64,000 nucleotides of DNA from Strongylocentrotus droebachiensis (lineage: Eukaryota > Echinodermata > Echinoidea > Camarodonta > Strongylocentrotidae), in contig JAVYIG010000897.1 of the NCBI GenBank assembly GCA_035222895.1, positions 248,001 to 312,000 on the forward strand, in the 5' to 3' direction. Below, piece after piece: positions 29,001-39,753 of this stretch (position 1 is its first letter; every line of letters starts with the position of its first letter). The position numbers and the translations under genes are program-made. The notes under the pieces were generated by a model that did no database searches, was not told where the DNA came from, and saw nothing but the letters and a program-made list of their open reading frames with translations.

Positions 29001-32000
29001 GATGTATCATGAACTATGACACACATGGATTTAAAAAGTGTTCTTCGAGCATCGGGGAAACATCGCCCTCATGCTAGCCCACATCCATATAAACCCTCTA
29101 AAACGATGGATATACATCCTAAATAAGGAAATGAAATGAAAGAAATGTCATCTTGTTTTACACTCAGATTTTTAGTTTAGGCGCTTTGGAATTTAGAAAA
29201 TGGAAGAGTAGCGGAGAGAAATTGCTGTTGCCTCTGATTTCACGAACTCGAAACTAGTTTCTGCCAAGCTCGGGTTGTTGCGGGTGATTGAAGCGACACG
29301 GTCCCTAGTGACTTAGCCGACTCCTCCCCGTCGAGGACAGGCTAGCTCCAGCTATCCTACCCATCTTATATCTTGCGTGCCATGACAGGCTTGGCTTATT
29401 ATAAGAGCACTAAGCTTTAAGCTGATTACTGGGTCTTAATTTCAAATTAATTATCAAATGGCACAAAGGTGTATGTGTCTCTGATCCAGTTTTCTCAAAT
29501 TCATTTCTCCTTTCCTTAATAGGCATAAGGAAAAGGGAGATAGGGTGTGTTCACATTATCCTCAATTGTAAAAGCGAAAGTATTGAAATCACCATTTAAA
29601 AGGGCCGAGGAGTGACGATGTTATCAAACTGGCAGGTTAACTCTTTTCATGCTGGATCTACCCTTTGTGCAATGTTGTATTCAACATATCAAAAATACTT
29701 ATATATTTTTTATAAAACGCGTCACTCCTGGGCTCTTTTAAATAACGATTCGATATTTTAGTTCTGGGAGTGATGATGTATGTCACATCTTCTCGTTTGA
29801 ACAAGGATCAATTCATTTGTCACTGCATACTGACAAATATTTTATTCCACATTGATATTTATCTTAATTTTGTTGTTCCTTTTACGTGAAAGACGCGATA
29901 CGGTTACAAAAAAATATGATGAATATAATACCTACATAAATCGAAGTATTACTTTAAAAAAACAAAATGATTCATTATAAAACCTCAGAGGAATTGAGTT
30001 GTAAAGTATTTTGCCCTTAATTCAAACTGAAGGTACATTGATGACATAAATTATTAGAGGAGTCTAATGGATACGCCCATCAAAGTGTAATTAAGATGCT
30101 TCGGGAAACCGTGCCATTTAATTGAAATTCTTAAAAAAAAAAAAACATTACAGACCTCTTGATATATAATTAGAGCTTAAGTATGTGCATCGTTGTTTGC
30201 TGAGCTGGTTAAGACTGACGAAACTAGTATATTCTTGTCATGTACATCGAGCTACATGAAATAAAAAAAGGGGTTTAAATTCCATCACTCCATTATTATA
30301 CTTTGGAGTTTGGTTGTGGATATATCACGCCCTTTAATACCCATCAAATTTTGATGAAGAAAATGAGTGAAAGTTGGTTAGAGAGGATGTTGGTAATTGC
30401 CATGGTTACCGTCCACCACTCACAACGACGGTGCAGTGATTGAGATATAGGTTATACAAGTGTGAACGTGGATACCGTTCTATTTAGGATGAAGATGATG
30501 AGGGGAAAAGATTGGATTTTAGCTACTCATGTGAAAGAGAGAGGGACGACTGATTGGACGTTAATGCCTAATCGGAAGGATAACTAAGCGTTAAAGTTCG
30601 GTCATGCGCCGGGGGACTACAGTAAAACGATTCCCTTCAGTTAGATTCTAAGATGATTGGTACACCGCCTGCGGGAGCCAGGCCGACTGAGCTCGTCTAG
30701 TTTTAGAATGCCTCTGCTCTGCCTCCGCTCGCCTGGGAGTGATGAAAACAGTACAGAAAGCAAAGACAAAGACGCAATTGAATTGTTAGAGTACTTTGCC
30801 TCAATCTGCAAGGCAGATAGAGATGGAAACCGAAGAAAAAAGCTAATCCGAAAACGCGGCAAACGTGACGTACTTAATTTCCAATTTGGCGCCTAATTTG
30901 ACAAATGAACAATTTTCCGGTGTTTGAAGAAATGACACGAAGTTGTGGTAATGAGGTTCGACTCGGGTGCTTGATTAACTCACTGTAATAACTCAACCTC
31001 AAAACAATTTGATGTTCTAAGAAAAACTAAAGGAACTAGAGTTCACCCCGGGAAATCAACTCGGATCAACCGTTGTTGTCTCAGCTCCAACTCTAAAGTT
31101 TGCTTTTCTCAAAGACCAATTTTATATCATGCCCTGCGTCTAATTTGTTACAATCTTTTCCCTGAACCCGTGTTTCCCCCGTTCCTTTCATCCGCTTTCC
31201 CCTCGCTCTGTTTGTTTATTCTATTGTGTGCTCACGAAAATTAAATTTGCAAATTTGTCTGTTTTCGTTGCGGGAAATAAATATGGTGGGGAGAGCTAGG
31301 TGGGGTTGGAGCGTGGGTATGGAAGCCCAAGTTTGGATTGATGTATTGAGTGATGATGTCGTTGTCCGGACTGAAATTTGATGTTGGGCTGGTCAGGCAC
31401 GCTCTGGGATGTGTACATCCAGACATTGGGGAGCATCGTGGATAGATGTCTTAAGGGTGCAAATTAAGAATAATTTGATAAAGAGGTAATCCAGCAAGAA
31501 ATGAAAAGCTCTAAATCATGTAGCAAAACTTTGACAAGGTATCTGGAAATCAAATCAACTTCAGTTCACCTACACGCTTTTATGAACTAAGTATTTCTAT
31601 CCTGTCTATAGAAGACCCAAGCCTTCAGTTCACCTACACGCTTTTATGAACTAAGTATTTCTATCCTGTCTATAGAAGACCCAAGCCTTTCTAAAATGGG
31701 AGAGTATCAATTACAATTCAGAGATATCATGATGACGACGATAAGATGAGTCCTGCTTTGACCTCGACTTTACTACTCGTGGTCCTTTATTGACGAGATG
31801 GTGTGGTTTAGTGGATAGGTCGTCGGACTCTGAATCACATGATGATTCGTGATTCGGATCCCTGAGACATGGCGAACGTCATTTGGCAACACATAACATC
31901 GGTATTTGCCACTCTCTACCCAGGTTATGAAAATGGGTACCTTGTATAAAGTAATAATCCATTAATGCTTTAGCGCTTATCAGGTTGACTTCACTGAACT

Positions 32001-35000
32001 AAAGCTGGAGCAAGAATGAAACTTTGTAATCAGCGCAATAGAGAGCTATTCAATTATTTAAATACATCTATCATTATTATCATACAGGCCTACTTGTTAA
32101 ATATTTTTGATTTTGCTTAAGTATAAAATGCTGCGTTTGTTGTTCATATATGAAGTCGAATGATTTCAAAGAATTTCTTGAATAAATTGTACCTTCCCTT
32201 GTTATCACTTAACCGTCCAAGCATGTTGCAAGCCCAGTCATTCGTAATAAGTTATTCTGTACAGGATAAGAATTCAAATCAAAATCAAAATGAATATAAG
32301 TTTTTCTCTCGATTAGTCCCAGCATCCAGTCAAGCTTGCTTTAGAGATTCCATTTCAAAATACCTTATATGTTACTGTAAGTGCTGAATCACTGTCTAAA
32401 TGGATAACAATCATCAATAATTTGCCATCTTCAGCATGCCTTCAATCTAAGTGATCATTAGGTGAGGAATTACTCAAACTGCAAAGTGAAATCATCTTCT
32501 AACTTTTAAACAGTCGTAGCTCTCGAGAAAATCGTGCAATTACCGACATGGCACTCATTAAGGTCTTTGTATTGCAGTGTTTGTCTGAAACAAGTTCTGA
32601 ATGGCCTGCTTTTAGCCGCCATATTGCCTGACTTCAAACATTCCCTCCACGTGTCTGATTGGTTCGCTCATTCCCACTCATCTATTGTTATTTACCGGCG
32701 TATCATTTTGCCTTGCTCGATCGTAACCCAACTGAAGTGACGATGCTCGAGTGCTAATTGGTAGGCAATTATCAATCCAGTGATTGCTTCCATATTGATT
32801 CCTTCAGGAAAACCCGTGACTGCGTCAAAGAAACTTCGCAAAGTCGAGCGGTGATGATCTTTAAAAATGCATGGATCTTGCTTGGAGCGAGACCGTATAG
32901 CGAGAGCGAATAATTGATGTCCAGCTAGAAAACATTATACTGACTACATACAGCATATGTAACATATATTGTAATGGATTTCATTTCAGCACGTACTTCG
33001 TGTCAATTTTTACTACCGTTGGTCACTAAATTTATCAACTAAATAATGCAAGGAACTTGGTCAGATTCTAATGACTCATTTATCAAAATCACCACACAAT
33101 GCATCAACATTTCAGTACGAAGGAGAGCTGAATAGATGGTGTTAAATTTACGATGTTATATTTTTCCAAAATAATCACCCTGTTCAGTTCCTAATGTTTG
33201 CATTTTTTGGTTTAAAGTGTGTGCCTCAAATGAGATATTTATTTACATTCAGCCATCAAAATAAAGTTGTGAGAACAAATTTGATTGAAGTACAGTGTTA
33301 TCAATACAAATCACATATTTCTCTACTGTACAATATTTTGATACTTTTCGTCTAAAGTGCTTTTAACAGTTTCTCTGGCAACCTTTTGTCTTGCGTTTTT
33401 AGTTCCTGATTTACAACAACTCTGTTTGTTTTTCCCTACAAATACGTATTTTAGTTTGAAAGGTTTTCATTAAAACCATACTTATTCTGGAATACTAACA
33501 TTCGGTATTAGAACGGCATCAAATGGCGCGCTTTTAGCCGCCATATAATCTTAAGTAAACAAGAGATATCCATGCGAAAATAAATATTAAAAGTATACTT
33601 CACAACATGTATTGTTGTATGTTTACCTATTAGATATGTATGGATACGATTATTATTACTATTCTTTCTTGTGAGTTACAGAATCTCAACTATCGCAATC
33701 ACTGTCCACACCATGTAAATGCTTCAATGATGCGGATAATGATTATACGAAAACGTATAACCAAAACAATTTAAAGGGTATGAAAATTACTTTGATTAGG
33801 AAAACACGAATTCAGTTGTATCACTCTCTCACTCTGTTGGATTAAAATGAATAATTCTCACTCACTATCACTGAAATTGTAGCGTCATATCATAAAATCA
33901 TCACATCGTAAGTCTACCAACAATGAGAACATCATAAATTATGAGATCAATACAAACTCTTGACATCATGCTCAAAAATATGCGGTTGAAATTTGATCGT
34001 TGTATTCTTTAACAATACCCTGTTCAATTCCCCCTGCCAATTATGAATGGCATTTCTTATTGAGTCATGACCTTGTTACTTTCATTAAGAATAACAACGA
34101 TTTCGGTTTAAATTTCATGGATCACTTTACAAATACATCACCAATGGAAAAATCATGGACTTACTACGAAGTAGGTCCATGGAAAAACCCTTTGATCTGA
34201 CCATGTGATCCGTGACGACTTTTCCAAGAAAAAATAAACTTTCTGGCTTTCCAGAGTCCAAACAGTCACTGTGATGTAATTTCAATCGAATATCCGAGGT
34301 AACATTGACAAAAGAAAAATATCATAAGGTGGTATGTACTTTTATACATAGGCATATCCCCTCTTATATTCGTCAGAATATTTTTTATTTCTTTCAGTAC
34401 ATTTCTTGTAGAACGGATAACTCAAGAATGACTTTGCATTTTCCTTCACAGTTGGCACAATGGTAGACTTTTCGATGTCATATAAATAATGTGACGTCAT
34501 CTGGGCGCCATTTTGTGAATTTCGCATATCTCTTATAATTATCTCTATAACCAAATGGCATAACAGTTAACTATTCCATGGAAAAAACATTAATGTGCTA
34601 CATTATACGAAAAAAGGGGTTAATAATTATGTTATTACATGACAGTTAACGCAATGGCACATAATTATGGCAATGCTTCATTACAATCTTCTAATGAGTA
34701 TAGCACCTACTTGATGTAGCAAGTTACACGTATAATCTCTAGTTATTTCTTCATTTCAATTTTTTTTTTTTTTTCCTTCCTTTCTTTTTTATCTTCCCTT
34801 GACCTTTCTTTTTATATTTCTTCGAGCTATCTTTCTTTCTTCCTTTTTTTCTTTCTATTTTATTTCCTTCTTTCCTTCCTTTCTTTCCTCCTTTCGTTTT
34901 TCTAGGTTTGGTTTCAGAATCGTCGGGCTAAGTGGCGAAAGAAGGAGAAGTGCTGGGGCAGGAGCAGCGTGATGGCGGAGTACGGTCTATACGGGGCTAT

Positions 35001-36336
35001 GGTCAGGCATTCTCTCCCTCTCCCAGAAAGCATTTTGAAAGCAGCTGAAGAAGGAGATAGTTGCGCTCCGTGGTTGCTAGGTAAGTAATTCGAATTATAG
35101 TAATGATAATGATGGTGATACGATGATGATGGAGATATGATGATGATGGTAAGATAATAATAAAAATAAAAATAAATAAATAAATACTAATGATCATAAT
35201 AGTAATAACAATTAATTATAATAATCTTAACAACTACAACAATAATAATAGATATCAATAATAATAATAATGATAATAATACTAATAATAAAACAATTGT
35301 ACTACAGGCTTACTACTACAATTACTACTACTTCTAACAACAACAACAACAACCACAACATTAATAATAATAATAGTTACAGTAAGGTCTTATCTGTCTA
35401 GGGTATTGAGAGCCCTGCAATCACACCATTGTCAGGTATCGATTTAATACTCGTTGATCGAGAGGGACACATTTGGTAAAACACCTTGTCCAAGGTGATG
35501 TGTAAACAAGCCAACAGACGAGACAAAATAAAGAATGCATCCACACGAAACTTTATTTGGGGAATGCAATTCAAATTATGCCTTCTTAAAGAATACTTTA
35601 ATGACGAAGAAAGTACTGGTCTAACAAATGCGATATCTGTTCAATGCAGATCATTGTGGCTCAGAACAGATATCTGCCGAATGATGTCATGTAGCTCTTC
35701 ATTATATGAGTTTACAGGGCCTTCGCAGTTAGGTCTGCCACCGGTAACCATTGTGGGAACAAAAACTGTCAAATCTCTGTTCATTCTCTATTTACTTTAC
35801 AGTCAATATAATCATGTTCTCTTCGTACAGGTATGCACAAAAAATCGGTGGATATTCCTGACGTGACCGGTGATGAAAAAGAAGACAAGATCTACCGAGA
35901 AAGCAAGAGTAGCATCACCAAGGAAACGCTTCATCAACAAAACGACTCGAATATGAGCGGTGCAGATGATATTAGGACCAATAGCATCGCATCTTTACGG
36001 GCTAAAGCTCAAGAGCATAGCGCCAGACTCCTCAGCGGCAACGCTCGCCCCTGCACCACTACGACAGGGTGCTCCGAGGCAGCATCGAGTAGGGACCAGC
36101 ACTCATCCAGTGATTCGCATATTGGAACCGGGGAGAAGAGAGACAGTGGGGTGTGGTCGGGGGATGATGAACGCGCCAATTGTTCGACGTCTTCTCCTGA
36201 TGGCCACGCCCATCATGGTCAAGATGACAGAAGACATGGCCATCGGGTCCGACATGGTGATTGGGCATCGGGAGATTCATCGTCAGGTGACGAAAGCCAT
36301 GATGAAGAATGCGATGAAATCGAGGTCGACTCATGA
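6757..36336 (+). CDS. Vsx: Vsx (Chx10-type) homeobox transcription factor, complete, 5 exons
   Basis: The coding sequence joins 6757-7192, 21728-21827, 27313-27436, 34906-35080 and 35831-36336 (1341 nt, 446 residues). All four introns are GT-AG and the phases 1, 2, 0 and 1 fit. Domains seen: eh1-like repressor motif FAIHELLGL (45-53); short Ala run (76-80); Lys/Arg-rich nuclear localisation stretch (about 170-177); homeodomain (175-234) with WFQN at positions 48-51, so Gln50; CVC domain (from KCWGRSS at 235 to about 288); OAR motif [17 protein letters not shown] (330-346); acidic Ser/His/Asp-rich tail. The CVC domain directly after a paired-class homeodomain is diagnostic of Vsx1/Vsx2 (ceh-10, Chx10). 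The family encodes nuclear repressors of retinal progenitors and interneurons in vertebrates; the role in this animal is inferred. Length is close to vertebrate Vsx2 (about 360) plus a longer tail. The ATG at 6757 is chosen because it is the first in frame before the eh1 motif. Symbol could equally be Vsx2 or Chx10. Confidence 0.97.
9041..9090. repeat. GA microsatellite
   Basis: GAGA run with scattered A and G interruptions, in Vsx intron 1. Confidence 0.85.
9291..9480. repeat. Two-copy tandem duplication, about 90-bp unit
   Basis: The segment from GTGTGTAGC at 9299 recurs at 9390 with roughly 90 percent identity by eye. Both copies end in AATAAAGCTGCTTTATTTCAG, a short inverted repeat around GCTGC. 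A third partial start (CCCCAAAG) follows at 9473. Confidence 0.85.
10938..11115 (+). repeat. tRNA-derived SINE, family 1 copy
   Basis: The head has a pol III A-box-like TAGGTTCAGTGGTTAATTG and a B-box-like GGTTCGACACC, followed by a body (CTCTCGACCCGGGTGGAAAATGG near 11050) related to the bodies at 31900 and 58635. The tail is eroded. It is in Vsx intron 1, sense orientation. Confidence 0.7.
12225..12640. repeat. Tandem duplication of about 200 bp
   Basis: The block beginning AATCTGATCTTCCTTAGTTGG near 12226 recurs from about 12418 with few differences, apart from an extra 30 bases (about 12470-12500) in the second copy. Both hold the same GGAATTGATTTCCCACC and TTATCGGTAGATTG words. Confidence 0.9.
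13978..14030. repeat. CT microsatellite
   Basis: CTCT run followed by pyrimidine-rich DNA to about 14280, which makes a spurious Ser/Leu-rich open frame. Confidence 0.85.
16703..16745. repeat. CAT trinucleotide repeat
   Basis: CATCATCAT run with CAC/CTG interruptions, encoding a poly-His artefact in one frame. Confidence 0.85.
21461..21560. repeat. Direct repeat copy 1, upstream of Vsx exon 2
   Basis: Begins TCTGGATACTTTTCTTTTG and matches 21926-22030 over about 100 bases with small differences. It is 170 bases before exon 2. Confidence 0.85.
21728..21827 (+). CDS. Vsx: Vsx exon 2 (linker and start of homeodomain)
   Basis: Exon of 100 nt between a TTTAG acceptor and the donor CACAG|GTATGT. 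Encodes residues 146-178 and two bases of Arg179. The acidic/Ser-rich linker runs into a basic block, KKKRKKRRH, which is both the likely nuclear localisation signal and the N-terminal arm of the homeodomain. The exon is bracketed by two related direct repeats (21461-21560 and 21926-22030). Confidence 0.95.
21926..22030. repeat. Direct repeat copy 2, downstream of Vsx exon 2
   Basis: Same orientation as 21461-21560 and about 100 bases past the exon 2 donor. Both copies share TCTGGATACTTTTCTTTTG, then GACA.ATTCA and TTTCCCT words. Confidence 0.85.
24517..24790. repeat. Diverged two-copy tandem duplication, 141-bp unit
   Basis: ATGAAATATAAACAAAT at 24517 recurs as ATGAAATACAAACAAAT near 24659. 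Both are followed by GAGCTACTTAAAATTG-like and CTTATCAACCTAAA-like words. Confidence 0.8.
24829..24995. repeat. Diverged two-copy tandem duplication, 80-bp unit
   Basis: AATTGTCGGTA at 24829 and 24909, each followed by a block ending CCATCTCATTGTTCGGAAAG. Confidence 0.85.
26936..26976. repeat. CAT/CAC trinucleotide repeat
   Basis: CATCACCATCACC-type repeat, about 40 bases. Confidence 0.85.
27005..27200 (-). repeat. Reverse-oriented dispersed repeat with ATT tail
   Basis: It starts with an AATAATAAT run (the tail on the minus strand), then AGCGCTTTACATTG and a GACCTCGGTCATTGG block and GCAGGCGCCA. This layout resembles a dispersed repeat found in many marine invertebrates, recalled from general knowledge. 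It ends about 110 bases before Vsx exon 3. Confidence 0.5.
27313..27436 (+). CDS. Vsx: Vsx exon 3 (homeodomain helices 1-2)
   Basis: Exon of 124 nt from a TTACAG acceptor to ATACAG|GTAAGA. Encodes residues 179-220, beginning [16 protein letters not shown] and containing the Vsx-typical HYPDVYARE segment. It ends exactly after homeodomain position 46, the intron site (46/47) shared by many paired-class homeobox genes. Confidence 0.96.
31559..31686. repeat. Perfect 64-bp tandem duplication
   Basis: 31559-31622 and 31623-31686 appear identical base for base, starting CTTCAGTTCACC and ending GACCCAAGC. Absence of differences suggests a recent event, or an assembly artefact. Confidence 0.95.
31797..32085 (+). 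repeat. tRNA-derived SINE, family 1 copy
   Basis: Head with A-box-like GTGGTTTAGTGGATAGGTCG and B-box-like GATTCGGATCCC, then GCCACTCTCTACCCAGGTTA and ATGGGTACC, as in the copy at 58531. The tail contains CAGCGCAATAGAGAGCTATTC and ATTATTATCAT. Confidence 0.75.
34755..34905 (+). repeat. Pyrimidine tract ahead of Vsx exon 4
   Basis: 150 bases almost entirely C and T (TTCC/TTTC words) ending in the TCTAG acceptor. It likely acts as an extended polypyrimidine tract but also looks like a microsatellite. Confidence 0.8.
34906..35080 (+). CDS. Vsx: Vsx exon 4 (recognition helix and CVC domain)
   Basis: Exon of 175 nt after a 150-nt pyrimidine-rich stretch and a TCTAG acceptor; donor CTAG|GTAAGT. 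Encodes residues 221-278: recognition helix [15 protein letters not shown] (Gln50) and most of the CVC domain, [16 protein letters not shown] through SCAPWLL. The CVC domain is the family signature shared by Ceh-10, Vsx1 and Chx10. Confidence 0.97.
35095..35385. repeat. Low-complexity GAT/AAT/AAC repeats in Vsx intron 4
   Basis: Successive GATGAT, AATAAT, ACTACT and CAACAACAA stretches fill the 5' part of the 750-bp intron. Confidence 0.85.
35365..35510 (-). repeat. Possible reverse-oriented SINE with ATT tail
   Basis: On the minus strand a unique-looking body ending near TCTAGACAGATAAGACC is followed by an ATT repeat. The layout fits a SINE tail, but no A/B boxes are clear. Confidence 0.35.
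35831..36336 (+). CDS. Vsx: Vsx exon 5 (end of CVC, OAR, acidic tail, stop)
   Basis: Exon of 506 nt from a GTACAG acceptor to the TGA at 36334-36336. Encodes residues 279-446. GMHKKS completes the CVC domain. The OAR motif [17 protein letters not shown] is at 330-346; OAR motifs are found C-terminally in several paired-class proteins. The last 90 residues are rich in Ser, Asp, Gly and His and end in an acidic cluster, [11 protein letters not shown]. Confidence 0.96.
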
Positions 36337-36470
36337 ACACGTGATATCGATGTTATGTGATATGTGACATTAATGTCATCAAAATGGCCGCCGATGTAAG
36401 TTTGATTTGTATATACTTGCCAAGTAAATTAACAGAGCGAAATATGAATGAATTAGATTTATCGTCATAA

Positions 36471-36476
36471 AATAAA
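36471..36476 (+). terminator. Candidate Vsx polyadenylation signal AATAAA
   Basis: First canonical AATAAA downstream of the Vsx stop codon, 135 nt after it, followed by T-rich and GT-containing sequence near 36490-36505. Vertebrate and echinoderm homeobox genes often have longer 3' ends, so a more distal site is possible. Confidence 0.4.
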
Positions 36477-38103
36477 TTATATTGCAAGACATTTTCTTTG
36501 TGCAGGCACGTTGATCACCATTTTATATTCATTGCTATATGATTTTAGAAACGATAAGACGATTTATGGTTATCTTTCCTAATACTTTTAGTCTCCCATA
36601 CATGACTTGTACAAAATACTGATCATAATTTATTCAATGATTTAAAAAAACCAATGAAACGGATGGCGCCGTACTTTCTCTTCCTCTCTTATACATTCTC
36701 TTACCATTTTATTTCTCCGTTCAGTCAACCTTCCTATCTATTTTTCCCCTTCGTTTCTCCCTCATTTTTCACTGCCCTCTTTTCTCACTTTAACTGTTAC
36801 GCTCTTTATGGCTTGTACTTTAAGTGTATATCAGTCGTCGTTAGGAATTTGTGTTGTGCTTGTAGTAATATGAATATATTAAAATGATACTACCTTTGTC
36901 TAAAATAAGTGATGCCTACTTTCATAAAATACCACTGTACGAATTATTCTCCCTTCTTCATAAACTTGCATACACCAAAGCTATCGACTCAGTTCTGAAG
37001 CATTTATATTCAGAGCAGGTTTTTACACAAGATAGGGAAATTGGAGAGAGCGAGAAAGAGAAAGAGAGAAAGAGACCGCTCTTAATGTCGGAGAATGTGA
37101 GGAAATAGACTGTATTGTTATGATTAACAATTTTTGTTGTAAATCTGTATAAACACACGGGTGTATATCGTATTGTAAATAATATATGGATGAACATTGA
37201 GACAATTAAAAACATAATTGTTTTTACATTTTAATTAGAGAAACCAAACAAAATCTATTAATTATTTGTTTAGAATGTTCCAATAATATTATTGATGGAA
37301 ATAGAGTCGTTTAGAAAAAGAAAAACCCTACTAACTTCATGGTATCCATAAAGTATCAATTAGTTTTCATAAAAATACAGATTTTAAATGTCGAGTAATC
37401 TCACTGCATTGTATCAGCGAAGGCATCTTCTGTCTCTCCATCTAAAACATAAAATACAGTCTACAATAATATAATTCATTTACTTTGTCTTCTAAAATTT
37501 CGAGTCGATATTATATTCAAACAAATAATTGTAATTTAATTCTGTACTAGTATTATTTCGTTGCCTGGAGCAAAAATATAACAGACTTTGTATGAAAAAT
37601 TAGTTACTTCCAAGTCTTATTCAATATCATAATTTGGAACATTATAATCTTAATTCGAAATTGATATTATTCCCTTTACAATTATATACTAATAAAAAAC
37701 ATTATTGTCTTCACATTACATAAACAACTTTGAATTTTAGTTACTTATTTATCCTCCCTCAACTGAAATATGCAATGTCAGGTTTCAAACGATTATTGTC
37801 GGTGTTGGAGTTTTAATGAAATTTCAAACTCTTTATTTTATTAGTTATACAGTATTAGCAATAGTATGAAAAGAACTAAGAATGTATAATACGAACAACA
37901 TCGACATTCGCATATGCCTCTCATGCAGTGATACCAATGACTTTGTTATGTTGCAAAATGTTCCTATACTATTTCTGCTATTTTACATACTCGGAGCACA
38001 AAGTAGTGGAAATATATTATTACGTGTCATGTTTATTGTATTGTGTAAGCTATACGACCAGATGGAAATGCACCTAGTAAAAGTGATGAAATGCTAAATC
38101 AAC

Positions 38104-38141
38104 GGGGAGAGAGAGAGAGAGAGAGAAAAAGAGAGAGAGGG

Positions 38142-38177
<36 letters not shown>
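38104..38177. repeat. GA microsatellite
   Basis: GAGA run with two short interruptions. Confidence 0.9.
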
Positions 38178-38179
<2 letters not shown>

Positions 38180-39665
38180 GGGAGATTAATGGAGGGGAGT
38201 GTATATTAGTATCAAGATTCATTTTTTACATTACAATAGTATTATTCACTTGAAATATTAGAAATGTGGGCTTTATTAATTTAACATTAGAAAGATAAAT
38301 TGCATTGGCAAATTTGTACTTCAAAATTAAGACTCAAAGAAGTAATTATTGTATAAATTGTATTCCATGTATACATGTATAAACTATTAAATAAAATTCA
38401 GAACATATTATGCATGTTTTGGACTGAATTTATTTATATCGGCTTCATGGTATATCATTATAGTAAATGAATGTTGTGGGACATTTTGCGATATCCAAAT
38501 ACATTAATCCATATCATGTTAAAGTTTTCTAGCATTTACAGAGTAATCATTCATTTGTTGCGAGTTTCAACGCCTAAGTAGGAGCCATAAACGGGGAATG
38601 TAAACCAAGACGAACCTAGAATATTGTCAGATGATTATGGGGAGGGGCGGCGAAATGTTTTAAAAATATAGAAAGTATACAAGATCGTTAAAAAAAACGT
38701 TATAGGTTGTCATTAAAGGCCCACTGCACTACTTGTAGCTACTTGCGCTCTCTATATAACAAACCATGCCTAATCGGTGACCATTGGTCCCCCATGATCC
38801 TCTTTTTCTTATGTTAACTGAGAGATGAGTTGATGAGATAACCACCTGTCCAGTGACCTTGCAGGGCAGTCTAATCCCTCCTGTAAACTATGGCAGATAC
38901 GCTTTAAGACTCTTCTTCATTCAAAGAAGGGAAGGGGAGGGGGTTCGTGCCCCTTGATCCGATCATGGATTCTCATCACAGTCTGTGTTTTGAAGGTCAG
39001 TCTTTTCCTTATCTTTGACGCCCGCTTGTTTCCCTCTTTTTTAAAAGATAGAAAGTAAGAATAGCTATCACTTGCATAATTAAGGGCAATCAAGCGGTAA
39101 CGAACGTATATACCGACAACCCACCCCTACCCACACACACGCACAAATGAACACCTTCCCAGCAGTGCTTAATTAATAAGCTTTGACTTCTCCACTCGAG
39201 CAGAAAAACACGGCGAGCCGCCCCGCTGGAATACGTGCTCTAGCTATGATCGGTAGCATTTGAAAACATCCAGATCTATAAGCATTTATCATTAGTAAAA
39301 TTCGCCAAAATAAATTGTGCTTAAGTTTTGTTCATACTCCCTGACCTTTTCCGCTTATTAATCATGTTTTTATGGTTGAAAGTTGGCGTGGTATATATGC
39401 TTTTGTTAGTAGTAACAAGCTTGCAGCGGTTGTGTGATTTTCGTCTCTTTTGAGGGAAATTGAAGATCGTTTTGTAGTCTTGAGTTGAGAGCGCGAACCG
39501 ACCCGCTGAGGCAGCACGAATCTAATTTGGGCGGCACACAGAGATCGTAGGTAAATTAGACTTTATCATGCCAAGTCACAAAACACATATCATAGAAGGA
39601 AGGGGAAATCCATCTAAGAAGAGAGCACGAGGTGAGGTTGCGAGAAGAATGGAAGTAGGGAACAG

Positions 39666-39706
39666 TGAGAGAGATAGAGAGAGGGGGTAAGAGGGGAGGA
39701 AGAAGA

Positions 39707-39750
<44 letters not shown>
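39666..39750. repeat. GA microsatellite
   Basis: GA-rich leader and a clean GAGA run at about 39713-39750. Confidence 0.9.

Positions 39751-39753
<3 letters not shown>

Larger units (their letters stand above)
27437..34905 (+). other. Vsx intron 3 (7.5 kb)
   Basis: No coding signal. It holds a perfect 64-bp tandem duplication (31559-31686), a SINE (31797-32085), a repeated 25-bp near-palindromic element (32600-32624 and 33522-33546), a CRE-type TGACGTCA (34492-34499) beside a CGCCATTTT motif (34506-34514), and a long pyrimidine tract (34755-34900) leading to the exon 4 acceptor. Confidence 0.55.

Noticed and set aside
35486-35866. 126-codon open frame overlapping the start of Vsx exon 5
   Set aside because: It is in a different frame from exon 5 and covers intron 4 sequence with a possible SINE; no motifs.
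36059-36367. Alternative frames of 93 and 135 codons over Vsx exon 5
   Set aside because: Shadows of the true exon frame, which contains the OAR motif.
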